From assembly GCF_004348445.1 (NCBI RefSeq), contig NZ_SMKV01000027.1:1-64000 (forward strand): a stretch of 64,000 nucleotides of DNA, in the 5' to 3' direction. A model generated the notes under the pieces. The model made no database searches. It was not told where the DNA came from and worked only from the letters and a program-made list of their open reading frames with translations. Position numbers and translations under genes: made by a program. The number at the start of each line of letters is the position of its first letter. Position 1 is the stretch's first letter. Positions 27,794 to 35,163 of the stretch are shown here, in pieces. The stretch is from Saccharopolyspora aridisoli (GTDB lineage: Bacteria; Actinomycetota; Actinomycetes; Mycobacteriales; Pseudonocardiaceae).

Positions 27794-27807
27794 ATGATAT
27801 CTCATAT
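27794..27807. promoter_or_regulatory. GntR regulon operator, site 4
   Basis: ATGATATCTCATAT lies 22 bases upstream of the transporter start. Its first 11 bases are identical to those of site 1 at 22126-22136, 5.7 kb away, tying the transporter to the same regulon. Confidence 0.7.
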
Positions 27808-27857
27808 CCCACGCTAGGTGAGCTGCGTTGCAGGGTCAACCGGTCTTCGTGGTCAGC

Positions 27858-27899
27858 GGAGGGCCCGCGAGGAGGAGAGGAGGGCCCGCGAGGAGGAGG
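27858..27899. repeat. two tandem 21-bp repeats
   Basis: Two adjacent 21-bp units (27858-27878 and 27879-27899) differ only at the last base and start with GGAGGGCCCGCGAGGAGGAG. They lie between the transporter promoter and the 3' end of the HelD gene. Role unknown. The rest of this 165-base spacer shows nothing clear. Confidence 0.85.
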
Positions 27900-27937
27900 C
27901 GACCCGTCGCCGGCCCGACGACGAGTCGCCTCCGGTG

Positions 27938-29986
27938 TCAGCTGGGCCTGATCGCCGTGAGGAGCTGGGTGGCCCGGCTGAGGGCGACGTACAGCGCCCT
28001 CCGGCCGGTGGACGACTCCGCCGCGAGGCCGTCGGGGTCGACCACCGCCACCGCGTCGTACTCCATGCCCTTGGAGTCGAGGCTGCCGACCACCCTGAGC
28101 CTGGGGTCGTCCACATCGGACAGCCAGGCCCGCACCTCGTCCCTGCGGTCCATCGTGGTGATGACGCCGATCGTGCCCTCGGCCCGCTCCAGCAGGTCGC
28201 GGGTTGCGTCCCGGGTCGTCGCGGCCAGCTGGTCCGCCGGAGCCTCGCGCACGTCCGGTTCGACGCCGGTGGTGCGCACCGCCGTCGGCAGGTCGTCCGG
28301 GTTGACCAGGTCCCGGACCGCGTCCGAGGCGTAGTCGAAGATCTCCGCCGAGTTCCGGTAATTGGTGCGCAGCGTGAACTTGCGGTGGGTGCGCTGGGCG
28401 CTGAGCGCCTCCTCGCGCGCGGTCGCGGCCTCGGCCGGATCCGGCCAGGAGGACTGCACCGGGTCGCCCACGATCGTCCAGCTCGCGTGCCTGCCGCGAC
28501 GGCCGACCATCCGCCACTGCATCGGGGAGAGGTCCTGCGCCTCGTCGATCACCACGTGCGCGTACTCGTCGTAGTTGGAGGCGCGGCGCGGCTGCTCGGC
28601 CTCCGGCTCGTCCCGGCGGGCGCGCTTGGGCGGCGGACCGATCAGCATCCGCAGCTCGTCGATCAGAGCGATGTCGGCCACCGTCCACTCGGAGACCTCA
28701 GCCCACGACTTGGCCAGCACGTCGACTTCCTCGGCGGCCAGCAGCCGTCGAGCCGCGCGGGCCAGCCGTTCCGGATCGGACAGCCAGCGCAGCACCTGCA
28801 TCGGGTACAGCGCGGGCCACCAGGCGACGAGGAACCGGTGGAACTCGATGCGCTCGCCGATCTCGCTGATCAGCTGGTCGCGGTCCGGCTGGAAATCCCG
28901 GTCGGCCAGGCCCCGGGCCAGCTGCCACAGGGCTTCCAGCAGCGCGTCGGCGGCCTTCATTCGGTTCTTGTTCGGTTGGCCGCCCTTGTTGTGCAGGGTG
29001 CGGCGGATTCGCTTCAGGTCGTCGGCCTCCAGCTTGAGCACCGTGCCCCGGTAGAACAGCTGCAGCGATTCCGGGGCGTCCGGCGGAGGCAGGCGCAGCG
29101 CGCGACGCAGCACCTTGACCATCCGCGACGAGCCCTTGACCTCGGCGGTGCGCGGGTCGTCGACCCTCGCGGCGCTGATGCCGTCGAGCACCTCGCCGAG
29201 CGCGCGCAGCTCCACGTTGTGCTCGCCCATCGACGGCAGCACCCGCGAGATGTAGCTCATGAACACCGGCGACGGTCCGATGACCAGCACGCCCGGCCCG
29301 CCGAGCCTGCGCTGCTCCCGGTACAGCAGGTAGGCGGCGCGGTGCAGCGCGACGGCCGTCTTGCCGGTGCCGGGACCGCCGGTGATCTCGGTGACGCCGC
29401 TCTCCGGAGCCCGGATCGCCTCGTCCTGCTCCTTCTGGATGGTGGCGACGATGTTGCGCATCGTTTCGCCGCGCGAGCGGGTCAGCGCCGCCATCAGCGC
29501 GCCGTCGCCGATCACCCGCATGTCGGACGGTGCCCGATCCGGGTCGAGCAGGTCGTCGGAGACGTCGACCACCTGCTCGCGCGAGCAGCGGATCACCCGG
29601 CGGCGGATCACGTCCTGCGGGTGCTCGGGAGTGGCTTGGTAGAAGGCGGCGGCCAACGGGGCGCGCCAGTCCACCAGCAGGTTGTCGAAGCGTTGGTCGC
29701 GGATGCCCAGCCGGCCGATGTGCACGGCGTCCCCGGTGCCGAGGTCCAGGCGGCCGAACACCAAGCCCTCGGACTCGGCGTTGAGCGCCTGCAACGTCCG
29801 GTTGGCGTGGTGCAGCATCACGTCCCGCTCGTTGAGGGCCTCGGGCGTGGCCTCCCGGCCGTACTCGTAGCTCTTGTCGCGCATCGCCTCGGCTTCGGAG
29901 CGCAGCTCGTCGAGCCGGGCGTACACGCGGTCCACGTGCTCCTGCTCGACCGCGATCTCGGCCTGCTTTTCGGATGCTTCGGACAC
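27938..29986 (-). CDS. helD: HelD-like UvrD/Rep-family ATPase (RNA polymerase recycling factor)
   Basis: A 682-residue superfamily 1 ATPase of the HelD type, which pries open stalled RNA polymerase and releases nucleic acid. It begins with an acidic coiled coil (about residues 5-60: AEIAVEQEHVDRVYARLDEL), the arm that enters the polymerase secondary channel. Walker A follows as ITGGPGTGKTAVALH, then the long inserted arm, VIDEAQDLSPMQW and the C-terminal YVALSRATQ motif. The GTG at 29986 was chosen because homology starts at SEASEKQ; the open frame upstream is unconserved. In actinobacteria HelD is linked to rifampicin tolerance. Confidence 0.88.
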   Translation of the reverse strand: MSEASEKQAEIAVEQEHVDRVYARLDELRSEAEAMRDKSYEYGREATPEALNERDVMLHHANRTLQALNAESEGLVFGRLDLGTGDAVHIGRLGIRDQRFDNLLVDWRAPLAAAFYQATPEHPQDVIRRRVIRCSREQVVDVSDDLLDPDRAPSDMRVIGDGALMAALTRSRGETMRNIVATIQKEQDEAIRAPESGVTEITGGPGTGKTAVALHRAAYLLYREQRRLGGPGVLVIGPSPVFMSYISRVLPSMGEHNVELRALGEVLDGISAARVDDPRTAEVKGSSRMVKVLRRALRLPPPDAPESLQLFYRGTVLKLEADDLKRIRRTLHNKGGQPNKNRMKAADALLEALWQLARGLADRDFQPDRDQLISEIGERIEFHRFLVAWWPALYPMQVLRWLSDPERLARAARRLLAAEEVDVLAKSWAEVSEWTVADIALIDELRMLIGPPPKRARRDEPEAEQPRRASNYDEYAHVVIDEAQDLSPMQWRMVGRRGRHASWTIVGDPVQSSWPDPAEAATAREEALSAQRTHRKFTLRTNYRNSAEIFDYASDAVRDLVNPDDLPTAVRTTGVEPDVREAPADQLAATTRDATRDLLERAEGTIGVITTMDRRDEVRAWLSDVDDPRLRVVGSLDSKGMEYDAVAVVDPDGLAAESSTGRRALYVALSRATQLLTAIRPS

Positions 29987-30156
29987 CTGTGGCTTTCTCC
30001 CGGTCTGGCGCGGTGGGCAGACCCAACAGAGTACGCGCGATGCCGCACCGCCCGACGTGTCCCGCCTGCCGTCGAGGCCGGTTCGCGGGCGTAAGGTGCG
30101 CGGTGGCGGCGGACCCGCGAAACACCTTCCCACCAGCGGTGCGCGACGATGTCTTG

Positions 30157-30717
30157 GTGACGCGGATCGTGGCGGGGAGTGCGGGCGGGCGACGCCTGGA
30201 AGTGCCCCCGAAGGGAACCAGGCCAACCTCAGAGCGGGTGCGCGAGGCGCTCTTCAACTCGCTGGAGACGATGCTCGACATCGACGGGCTCCGCGTGCTC
30301 GACCTCTACGGTGGTTCCGGGGCGCTGGGGCTGGAAGCCCTCTCCCGAGGCGCCGGGCACGCCACCTTCGTCGAATCCGATCGCCGCGCCGCCCAGGTCC
30401 TCAAGCGCAACGCCACCACCCTGGGGTTCCACGACGTGCGGGTCGAGCAGGTCAAGGCCGAGACGCTGACCGCCGCGGCGAGCTCCGAACCGTTCGACGT
30501 GGTCATGGCCGACCCGCCCTACGACCTGCCCGGTGACCTGCTGCAACGCGTGCTGGACGGGCTCGTCGCCAACGGCTGGGCCGGGCCGGGCAGCGTGGTG
30601 ATCGTCGAACGCGCGGTGCGCAGCGGTGACCTGGACTGGCCCGCCCCGCTGAAGCCGCTGCGCTCCAAGCGCTACGGGGACACGTCGGTGCACTGGGCCG
30701 TGATCGAACAGCGGTGA
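30157..30717 (+). CDS. rsmD: 16S rRNA (guanine(966)-N(2))-methyltransferase
   Basis: A 186-residue class I methyltransferase that methylates G966 of 16S rRNA using S-adenosylmethionine. Visible are the N-terminal RIVAGSAGGRRLEVP, SAM loop LDLYGGSGALGLEALSRGA and the catalytic ADPPYDL. The GTG at 30157 starts at the conserved TRIVAG; no strong ribosome binding site is seen and the open frame upstream has no similarity. coaD follows 54 bases later, as in most actinobacteria. Confidence 0.95.
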   Translation: MTRIVAGSAGGRRLEVPPKGTRPTSERVREALFNSLETMLDIDGLRVLDLYGGSGALGLEALSRGAGHATFVESDRRAAQVLKRNATTLGFHDVRVEQVKAETLTAAASSEPFDVVMADPPYDLPGDLLQRVLDGLVANGWAGPGSVVIVERAVRSGDLDWPAPLKPLRSKRYGDTSVHWAVIEQR

Positions 30718-30771
30718 GCCAGGACACGTGGATCTGGGGGGTTCGGGTTCCGGCTGCTAACGTCCCAGCAC

Positions 30772-31254
30772 ATGAGGCGTGCGGTATGTCCAGGTTCATA
30801 CGACCCCGTCACCAACGGTCATCTGGACATCATCGAGCGAGCGTCGGGCCTGTTCGACGAGGTCGTCGTCGCGGTGCTGATCAACAAGAGCAAGAAGGGC
30901 TTGTTCTCCGTTGACGAGCGCCTCGAAATGCTGCGCGAGGTCACCGCCCAGTTGCCCAACGTGCGCATCGACTCCTGGCACGGCCTGCTGGTCGACTACT
31001 GCAAGGCCAACGAGATCGGCGCGATCGTCAAGGGCCTGCGCGCCGTCAGCGACTTCGACTACGAGCTGCAGATGGCGCAGATGAACCAGCAGCTGTCCGG
31101 GGTCGAAACCATGTTCATGTCGACCAACCCGCTCTACAGCTTCCTGGCATCTTCCCTGGTCAAGGAGGTCGCCACCTACGGCGGCGACGTCTCCAACCTG
31201 CTCCCGCCGAAGATCGAGCAGCGGCTGCGCGAGCGCATCGCCGAGAACGGTTGA
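30772..31254 (+). CDS. coaD: phosphopantetheine adenylyltransferase
   Basis: A 160-residue nucleotidyltransferase that makes dephospho-CoA from 4'-phosphopantetheine and ATP. The nucleotide-binding motif reads CPGSYDPVTNGHLDII, and KGLRAVSDFDYE with the C-terminal SSLVKEVATYGGDVS are typical. Length equals the family norm. It closes an rsmD-coaD pair and is followed by a long repeat-bearing spacer. Confidence 0.97.
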   Translation: MRRAVCPGSYDPVTNGHLDIIERASGLFDEVVVAVLINKSKKGLFSVDERLEMLREVTAQLPNVRIDSWHGLLVDYCKANEIGAIVKGLRAVSDFDYELQMAQMNQQLSGVETMFMSTNPLYSFLASSLVKEVATYGGDVSNLLPPKIEQRLRERIAENG

Positions 31255-31424
31255 CCTCCGCACATCACCGGGTCACGCATCCGTCTGCGGGGCTTTTCGC
31301 GGTGCCCCTTCGGGTTCCCGCCATTTCCGCAGGGTGACGGCCTGCGCCGAATTGATCGCACTCCCCACTGCCTGCCGGTGCGGGTAGCGCCGTCCGGGCC
31401 GGGGTGCCACTCCTCATGCGTGTC

Positions 31425-31545
31425 CATGTCCACTGCGCGGCGGAGTGCCGTCCTCACCAGACGACGTCTCAGACGCCCCGGGGGTGCGGGTTGCTCGACC
31501 TCCGGTGCTTGCCTGACGTGAACGAGGGGACCTTCCGCCCAAACC
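31425..31545. repeat. diverged intergenic repeat, copy B
   Basis: This stretch shares ordered blocks with 8497-8616 (CCACTGCGCGGCG, GTCCTC, GACGTCT, GGGTGCGGGT, GCTTGCCTGACGTG). It sits in the 470-base gap between coaD and the SepIVA-like gene. Just after it, 31529-31565 can fold into an imperfect GGGGACCTTCC/GGGAGGTTCCC hairpin. Confidence 0.6.
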
Positions 31546-31567
31546 CTGTTGGTGGGGAGGTTCCCTT

Positions 31568-31626
31568 CCTTCGTGCGCGAACGGTGGCTTGACACGCGCA
31601 CGAAGGATTTCCCCCGCGTACGGGGG
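31568..31626. repeat. inverted repeats upstream of the SepIVA-like gene
   Basis: A perfect 12-bp inverted repeat, CCTTCGTGCGCG (31568-31579) and CGCGCACGAAGG (31595-31606), has a 15-base loop that contains TTGACA at 31589-31594. Next to it CCCCCG-CGTA-CGGGGG (31611-31626) forms a second tight hairpin. They could end coaD transcripts or frame the promoter of the next gene. The rest of 31255-31725 has no gene. Confidence 0.65.
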
Positions 31627-31725
31627 TCGCGGAGGCAGACTGTGGAGGGAAACGGCCCGTGATCGGCATCGCGCGGCGTTCTGACATGCTTGAGCGGCGC
31701 GGCGCTGAACGACTGCAGGGAGATC

Positions 31726-32457
31726 ATGGTGTACCGGGTGTTCGAGGCCCTCGACGAGCTGGTCACGATCGTCGAAGAGGCGCGTGGCGTCCCCATGACC
31801 TCGGGTTGTGTGGTGCCCCGCGGTGACGTGCTGGAGCTGCTCGACGACGTGCGGGACGCGTTCCCGCAGGAGCTCGACGACGCCCAGGACGTGCTGGACC
31901 ACCGCGACGAGGTGGTCACCAAGGCCCAGACCGAGGCCGACAAGTCGGTCGCGGAGGCCCGGAGCGAGGCCGAGCGCACCATCGCCGAGGCCCGGGCCGA
32001 AGCGGAGCAGCTGCTCGCCGAGGCCCGGCAGCAGGCCGATCACCTGCTCTCCGACGCGCGCGGCCAGGCCGAGCAGACCGTCACCGCGGGCCGCCGCGAG
32101 TACGAGGACTACATCAGCCGCGCCCAGTCGGAGTCCGACCGCATGGTGCAGGCCGGGCGCGCCGCCTACGAGCAGTCGGTGCACGAGGGCAAGGCCGAGC
32201 AGGCCCGCCTGGTCACCGACACCGAGGTCGCGCAGGCCGCCAGCGCCGAGGCCAAGCGGATCGCGGAGGAGGCCAACGAGGAGGCCGAGCGGCTGCGCAG
32301 CGAGTGCGACGCCTACGTCGACTCCCGCCTGGCCGACTTCGAAGACCTGCTCGGCCGCACGCTGCGCACGGTCGGCAAGGGTCGTCAGCAGCTGCGCAGC
32401 CCGATGGGAGCGCCCTTCGACTACGAGGAGTGGCAGCCCTCGGCGGGCGCCAACTGA
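31726..32457 (+). CDS. SepIVA/DivIVA-like coiled-coil cell division protein
   Basis: A 243-residue cytoplasmic protein. A short N-terminal segment (YRVFEALDELVTIVEEARGVPM, GDVLELLDDVRDAFP) resembles mycobacterial SepIVA. About 130 residues of Ala/Glu/Arg-rich heptads follow (roughly 65-205, with repeated AEAR units), a long coiled coil, then a short basic tail. Position upstream of DUF177, rpmF and rnc is the same as for SepIVA in mycobacteria, where it acts in septation and intracellular membrane organisation. The ATG at 31726 follows CAGGGAG. Confidence 0.82.
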   Translation: MVYRVFEALDELVTIVEEARGVPMTSGCVVPRGDVLELLDDVRDAFPQELDDAQDVLDHRDEVVTKAQTEADKSVAEARSEAERTIAEARAEAEQLLAEARQQADHLLSDARGQAEQTVTAGRREYEDYISRAQSESDRMVQAGRAAYEQSVHEGKAEQARLVTDTEVAQAASAEAKRIAEEANEEAERLRSECDAYVDSRLADFEDLLGRTLRTVGKGRQQLRSPMGAPFDYEEWQPSAGAN

Positions 32458-32622
32458 GCAGGCCTCCCGCCGGCCTTCGGAACCGCCTTGAACAGGGGCT
32501 GGTGTCATTCGCGGCCGGCCGTCGCGTACGCTGGGAGGGCTGACTTGGGCGCAGTGCCCGATTCGTCGTGGTCCGTCCCCAAGATCGGCCAAATGCCCGT
32601 TCACCAAGCACCGAAATTCGTG

Positions 32623-33195
32623 ATGTCTCAGAGCCATGAAACGCGCAATGCGCAAGTCGGCCCGTGGGTGATCGACACCCGGGAGATCGGCCACCGGGCC
32701 GGTAGCAGCCGTGCCTACACGCGCAAGGCCCCGGCGCCCGCCGACTTCGGGCTCGACATGATCAAGGTGCCCGAGGGCGAGCCGGTGGAGCTTGATCTGC
32801 TGGCCGAGTCCGTGGTGGAGGGCGTGTTGGTGTCGGGCACGGCGTTGGCCCAGCTGGCCGGTGAATGCGTCCGGTGCCTCGACCCGGTCTCCGAGGAGAT
32901 CGAGATCGAGGTTCGGGAGCTCTTCGCGTACCCGGACAGCGCGACCGACACCAGCACCGATGACGACGAGGTCGAGCGGGTCGTCAACGACCTGATCGAT
33001 CTCGAACCGGTGGTGCGGGACGCGATGTTGCTGTCGCTTCCCTCGGCGCCGGTGTGCTCGCCGGACTGCCAGGGGCTGTGCTCCGGGTGCGGCGTGAAGT
33101 GGGCCGAACTCGCCCCCGAGCACACGCATGAGACCATTGATCCTCGCTGGGCCGCGCTTCAAGAGCGGCTCGGCGGTACCGAAGAGGAGAAGTAG
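32623..33195 (+). CDS. DUF177/YceD family protein
   Basis: A 190-residue protein of the YceD family, almost always encoded just before rpmF and thought to act in 23S rRNA or ribosome maturation. The first cysteine pair is in [10 protein letters not shown]; a second cluster, [16 protein letters not shown], resembles a zinc site. The ATG at 32623 (MSQSHETRN) gives the usual family length, though no good ribosome binding site is visible; the open frame upstream is unconserved. rpmF starts 2 bases after its stop, so the two are translationally coupled. Confidence 0.88.
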   Translation: MSQSHETRNAQVGPWVIDTREIGHRAGSSRAYTRKAPAPADFGLDMIKVPEGEPVELDLLAESVVEGVLVSGTALAQLAGECVRCLDPVSEEIEIEVRELFAYPDSATDTSTDDDEVERVVNDLIDLEPVVRDAMLLSLPSAPVCSPDCQGLCSGCGVKWAELAPEHTHETIDPRWAALQERLGGTEEEK

Positions 33196-33197
33196 TC

Positions 33198-33380
33198 GTG
33201 GCCGTCCCGAAGCGCAAGATGTCCCGGGCCAACACCCGTCACCGCCGTTCGTCGTGGAAGACCTCGGCGCCGACGCTGGTCGAGTGCTCGAACCGCTCCT
33301 GCCGTGAGCAGAAGCTGCCGCACGTCGTCTGCCCGGCCTGCGGTCAGTACGACGGCCGTCAGGTCGTTCAGCCGGCCTGA
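33198..33380 (+). CDS. rpmF: 50S ribosomal protein L32, zinc-binding form
   Basis: A 60-residue L32 of the large subunit. The N-terminal [17 protein letters not shown] is diagnostic. C30, C35, C45 and C48 form the zinc site of the cysteine-bearing paralogue. The GTG start is preceded by GAGGAG that overlaps the end of the DUF177 gene. rnc follows. Confidence 0.97.
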   Translation: MAVPKRKMSRANTRHRRSSWKTSAPTLVECSNRSCREQKLPHVVCPACGQYDGRQVVQPA

Positions 33381-33424
33381 GCGGCGGTCACGTAGTGGGG
33401 GGAAAGCAGTCGAGGGCCCGTCAA

Positions 33425-34153
33425 GTGGATCGGGCTCCGTTGTTGGCAGCGCTCGGCGTCGAACTGGACGCCGAGCTGCTCACCCTTGCTCTCACCCACC
33501 GTTCGTACGCGTACGAGAACGGCGGTCTTCCGCCGAACGAGCGGCTGGAGTTCCTCGGCGACGCGGTGCTCGGGCTGGTGATCACCGATCACCTCTACAA
33601 CGAGCACCCCGACCTGCCGGAGGGGCAGCTCGCGAAGCTGCGCGCCAGCGTGGTCAACATGCACGCGTTGGCCGGGGTGGCCCGCGGGCTCGGTGAGGGC
33701 GGACTCGGCGAGTACCTGCTGCTCGGTCGTGGCGAGGAGCTCACGGGGGGCCGTGACAAGGCGAGCATCCTCGCGGACGGTTTGGAGGCGGTGCTCGGCG
33801 CCGTCTACCTGGCCGAAGGCATCGACGTCGCGCGCGGCGTCGTGCACAAGCTCTTCCAGCCGTTGCTGGCCGAGGCTCCGCAGCGCGGAGCCGGTTTGGA
33901 CTGGAAGACCAGCCTCCAGGAACTGACCGCCTCCGCGGCTCTCGGCGTGCCCGAGTACCGCGTCGAGGAAGAGGGCCCTGATCACCGCAAGGAGTTCAGC
34001 GCTTTCGTGGCGGTCGGTGGCCAGACCTACGGGCGAGGCGACGGCAGCACCAAGAAGGAAGCCGAGCAGAAGGCGGCCGAAGCGGCTTGGCGCCAGCTCA
34101 ACGAGCAGGTCAACGCCGTTCAGGCCGAGGACTCGGCGGACTCCGCATCGTGA
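33425..34153 (+). CDS. rnc: ribonuclease III
   Basis: A 242-residue double-strand RNA endonuclease that matures rRNA and degrades structured RNA. The signature [13 protein letters not shown] with its acidic residues, the second metal site [12 protein letters not shown] and a C-terminal dsRNA-binding domain (about 160-228, [11 protein letters not shown] to [13 protein letters not shown]) are clear. I chose the GTG at 33425 because GAGGG lies 8 bases upstream and the length then matches mycobacterial RNase III; a GTG at 33395 would add 10 residues without a binding site. Two hairpins separate it from mutM. Confidence 0.95.
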   Translation: MDRAPLLAALGVELDAELLTLALTHRSYAYENGGLPPNERLEFLGDAVLGLVITDHLYNEHPDLPEGQLAKLRASVVNMHALAGVARGLGEGGLGEYLLLGRGEELTGGRDKASILADGLEAVLGAVYLAEGIDVARGVVHKLFQPLLAEAPQRGAGLDWKTSLQELTASAALGVPEYRVEEEGPDHRKEFSAFVAVGGQTYGRGDGSTKKEAEQKAAEAAWRQLNEQVNAVQAEDSADSAS

Positions 34154-34155
34154 GT

Positions 34156-34181
34156 CGGTCGGTTCGATCGCGAACCGACCG
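34156..34181 (+). terminator. first of two hairpins after rnc
   Basis: An 11-bp perfect stem, CGGTCGGTTCG (34156-34166) and CGAACCGACCG (34171-34181), closes on an ATCG tetraloop, 2 bases after the rnc stop. There is no T tract of its own. Confidence 0.75.
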
Positions 34182-34186
34182 TGACG

Positions 34187-34230
34187 AAGGGACATGACCA
34201 AGGGCTCGACCCTGAGGTCATGTCCCTTTT
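34187..34230 (+). terminator. second hairpin with T tract, upstream of mutM
   Basis: A 13-bp perfect stem, AAGGGACATGACC (34187-34199) and GGTCATGTCCCTT (34216-34228), has a 16-base loop and ends in TTTT. It looks like a full intrinsic terminator, which is unusual here because mutM starts 47 bases later on the same strand. Confidence 0.85.
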
Positions 34231-34277
34231 CCACGCCCGCCTCCAGGCGCGTTCCGGGCGTGGGTGAGGATGTGTTC

Positions 34278-35162
34278 GTGCCTGAGTTGCCCGAGGTCGA
34301 GGTGGTCCGCCGCGGTGTTGCCGATCACGCGGTGGGACGGAAGCTCTCCAGCGTCGAAGTGCTGCACCCGCGCGCCGTCCGCCGTCACGTGCCTGGAGCG
34401 CAGGACCTCGCGGCGAGACTCGCCGGGAGGGTGCTGACCGCGGCCCGCCGGCGCGGCAAGTACCTGTGGATCGAACTCGGCGACGGCCCCGGGGAGACCG
34501 ACGCCGAAGCCGTGGTCGTGCACTTGGGCATGAGCGGGCAGCTCCTCGTGCAGCCCACCTCCGCGCCCGACGAGAAGCACCTGCGGGTGCGGATGCGCTT
34601 CGCCGACGGCGGTTCCGAGCTGCGGTTCGTCGACCAGCGCACCTTCGGCGGGCTGCAGCTGGCCGAACTCGTCGAGGTGAACGGCGTAGCACTGCCCCAA
34701 CCGGTCGCGCACATCGCCCCCGACCCGCTGGAACCGGTGTTCGACCTAACCAGGCTGACCGAGCGGCTGCGCGGTCGCCGCACCGGCATCAAGCGCGCCC
34801 TGCTCGACCAGAGCCTGATCTCCGGCATCGGCAACATCTACGCCGACGAAGCCCTGTGGCGGGCCAAGCTGCACTGGGCCCGCCCGACCGCGACCTTGAC
34901 CCGCCCCAAGGTCCGCGAACTGTTCGAGGCCGTCACCGACGTCATCGGCGAAGCGCTGCACGCGGGCGGCACCTCGTTCGACGCGCTCTACGTCAACGTC
35001 AACGGCGAATCGGGCTACTTCGACCGATCCCTGGCGGTCTACGGCCAGGACGGGAAGCCCTGCCCGCGCTGCGGAGCCTCGATCCGCCGCGACGCGTGGA
35101 TGAATCGCTCCTCCTACACCTGCCCGGTCTGCCAGCCGAAACCGCGCAACGCGCACCTGTGA
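34278..35162 (+). CDS. mutM: formamidopyrimidine-DNA glycosylase
   Basis: A 294-residue bifunctional glycosylase/AP lyase that removes 8-oxoguanine and formamidopyrimidines. The GTG at 34278 yields [13 protein letters not shown], putting the catalytic proline at position 2; GAGGA lies 7 bases upstream. [15 protein letters not shown] is the helix-two-turn-helix and the C-terminal zinc finger is CPRCGAS plus CPVCQPK. The order rnc-mutM matches other actinobacteria. The terminator-like hairpin before it suggests its own promoter or attenuation. Confidence 0.95.
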   Translation: MPELPEVEVVRRGVADHAVGRKLSSVEVLHPRAVRRHVPGAQDLAARLAGRVLTAARRRGKYLWIELGDGPGETDAEAVVVHLGMSGQLLVQPTSAPDEKHLRVRMRFADGGSELRFVDQRTFGGLQLAELVEVNGVALPQPVAHIAPDPLEPVFDLTRLTERLRGRRTGIKRALLDQSLISGIGNIYADEALWRAKLHWARPTATLTRPKVRELFEAVTDVIGEALHAGGTSFDALYVNVNGESGYFDRSLAVYGQDGKPCPRCGASIRRDAWMNRSSYTCPVCQPKPRNAHL

Positions 35163-35163
35163 T

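Noticed and set aside
27818-30094. A 758-codon plus-strand frame antisense to the HelD gene
   Set aside because: HelD motifs are unambiguous on the minus strand; this frame has shadow composition only.
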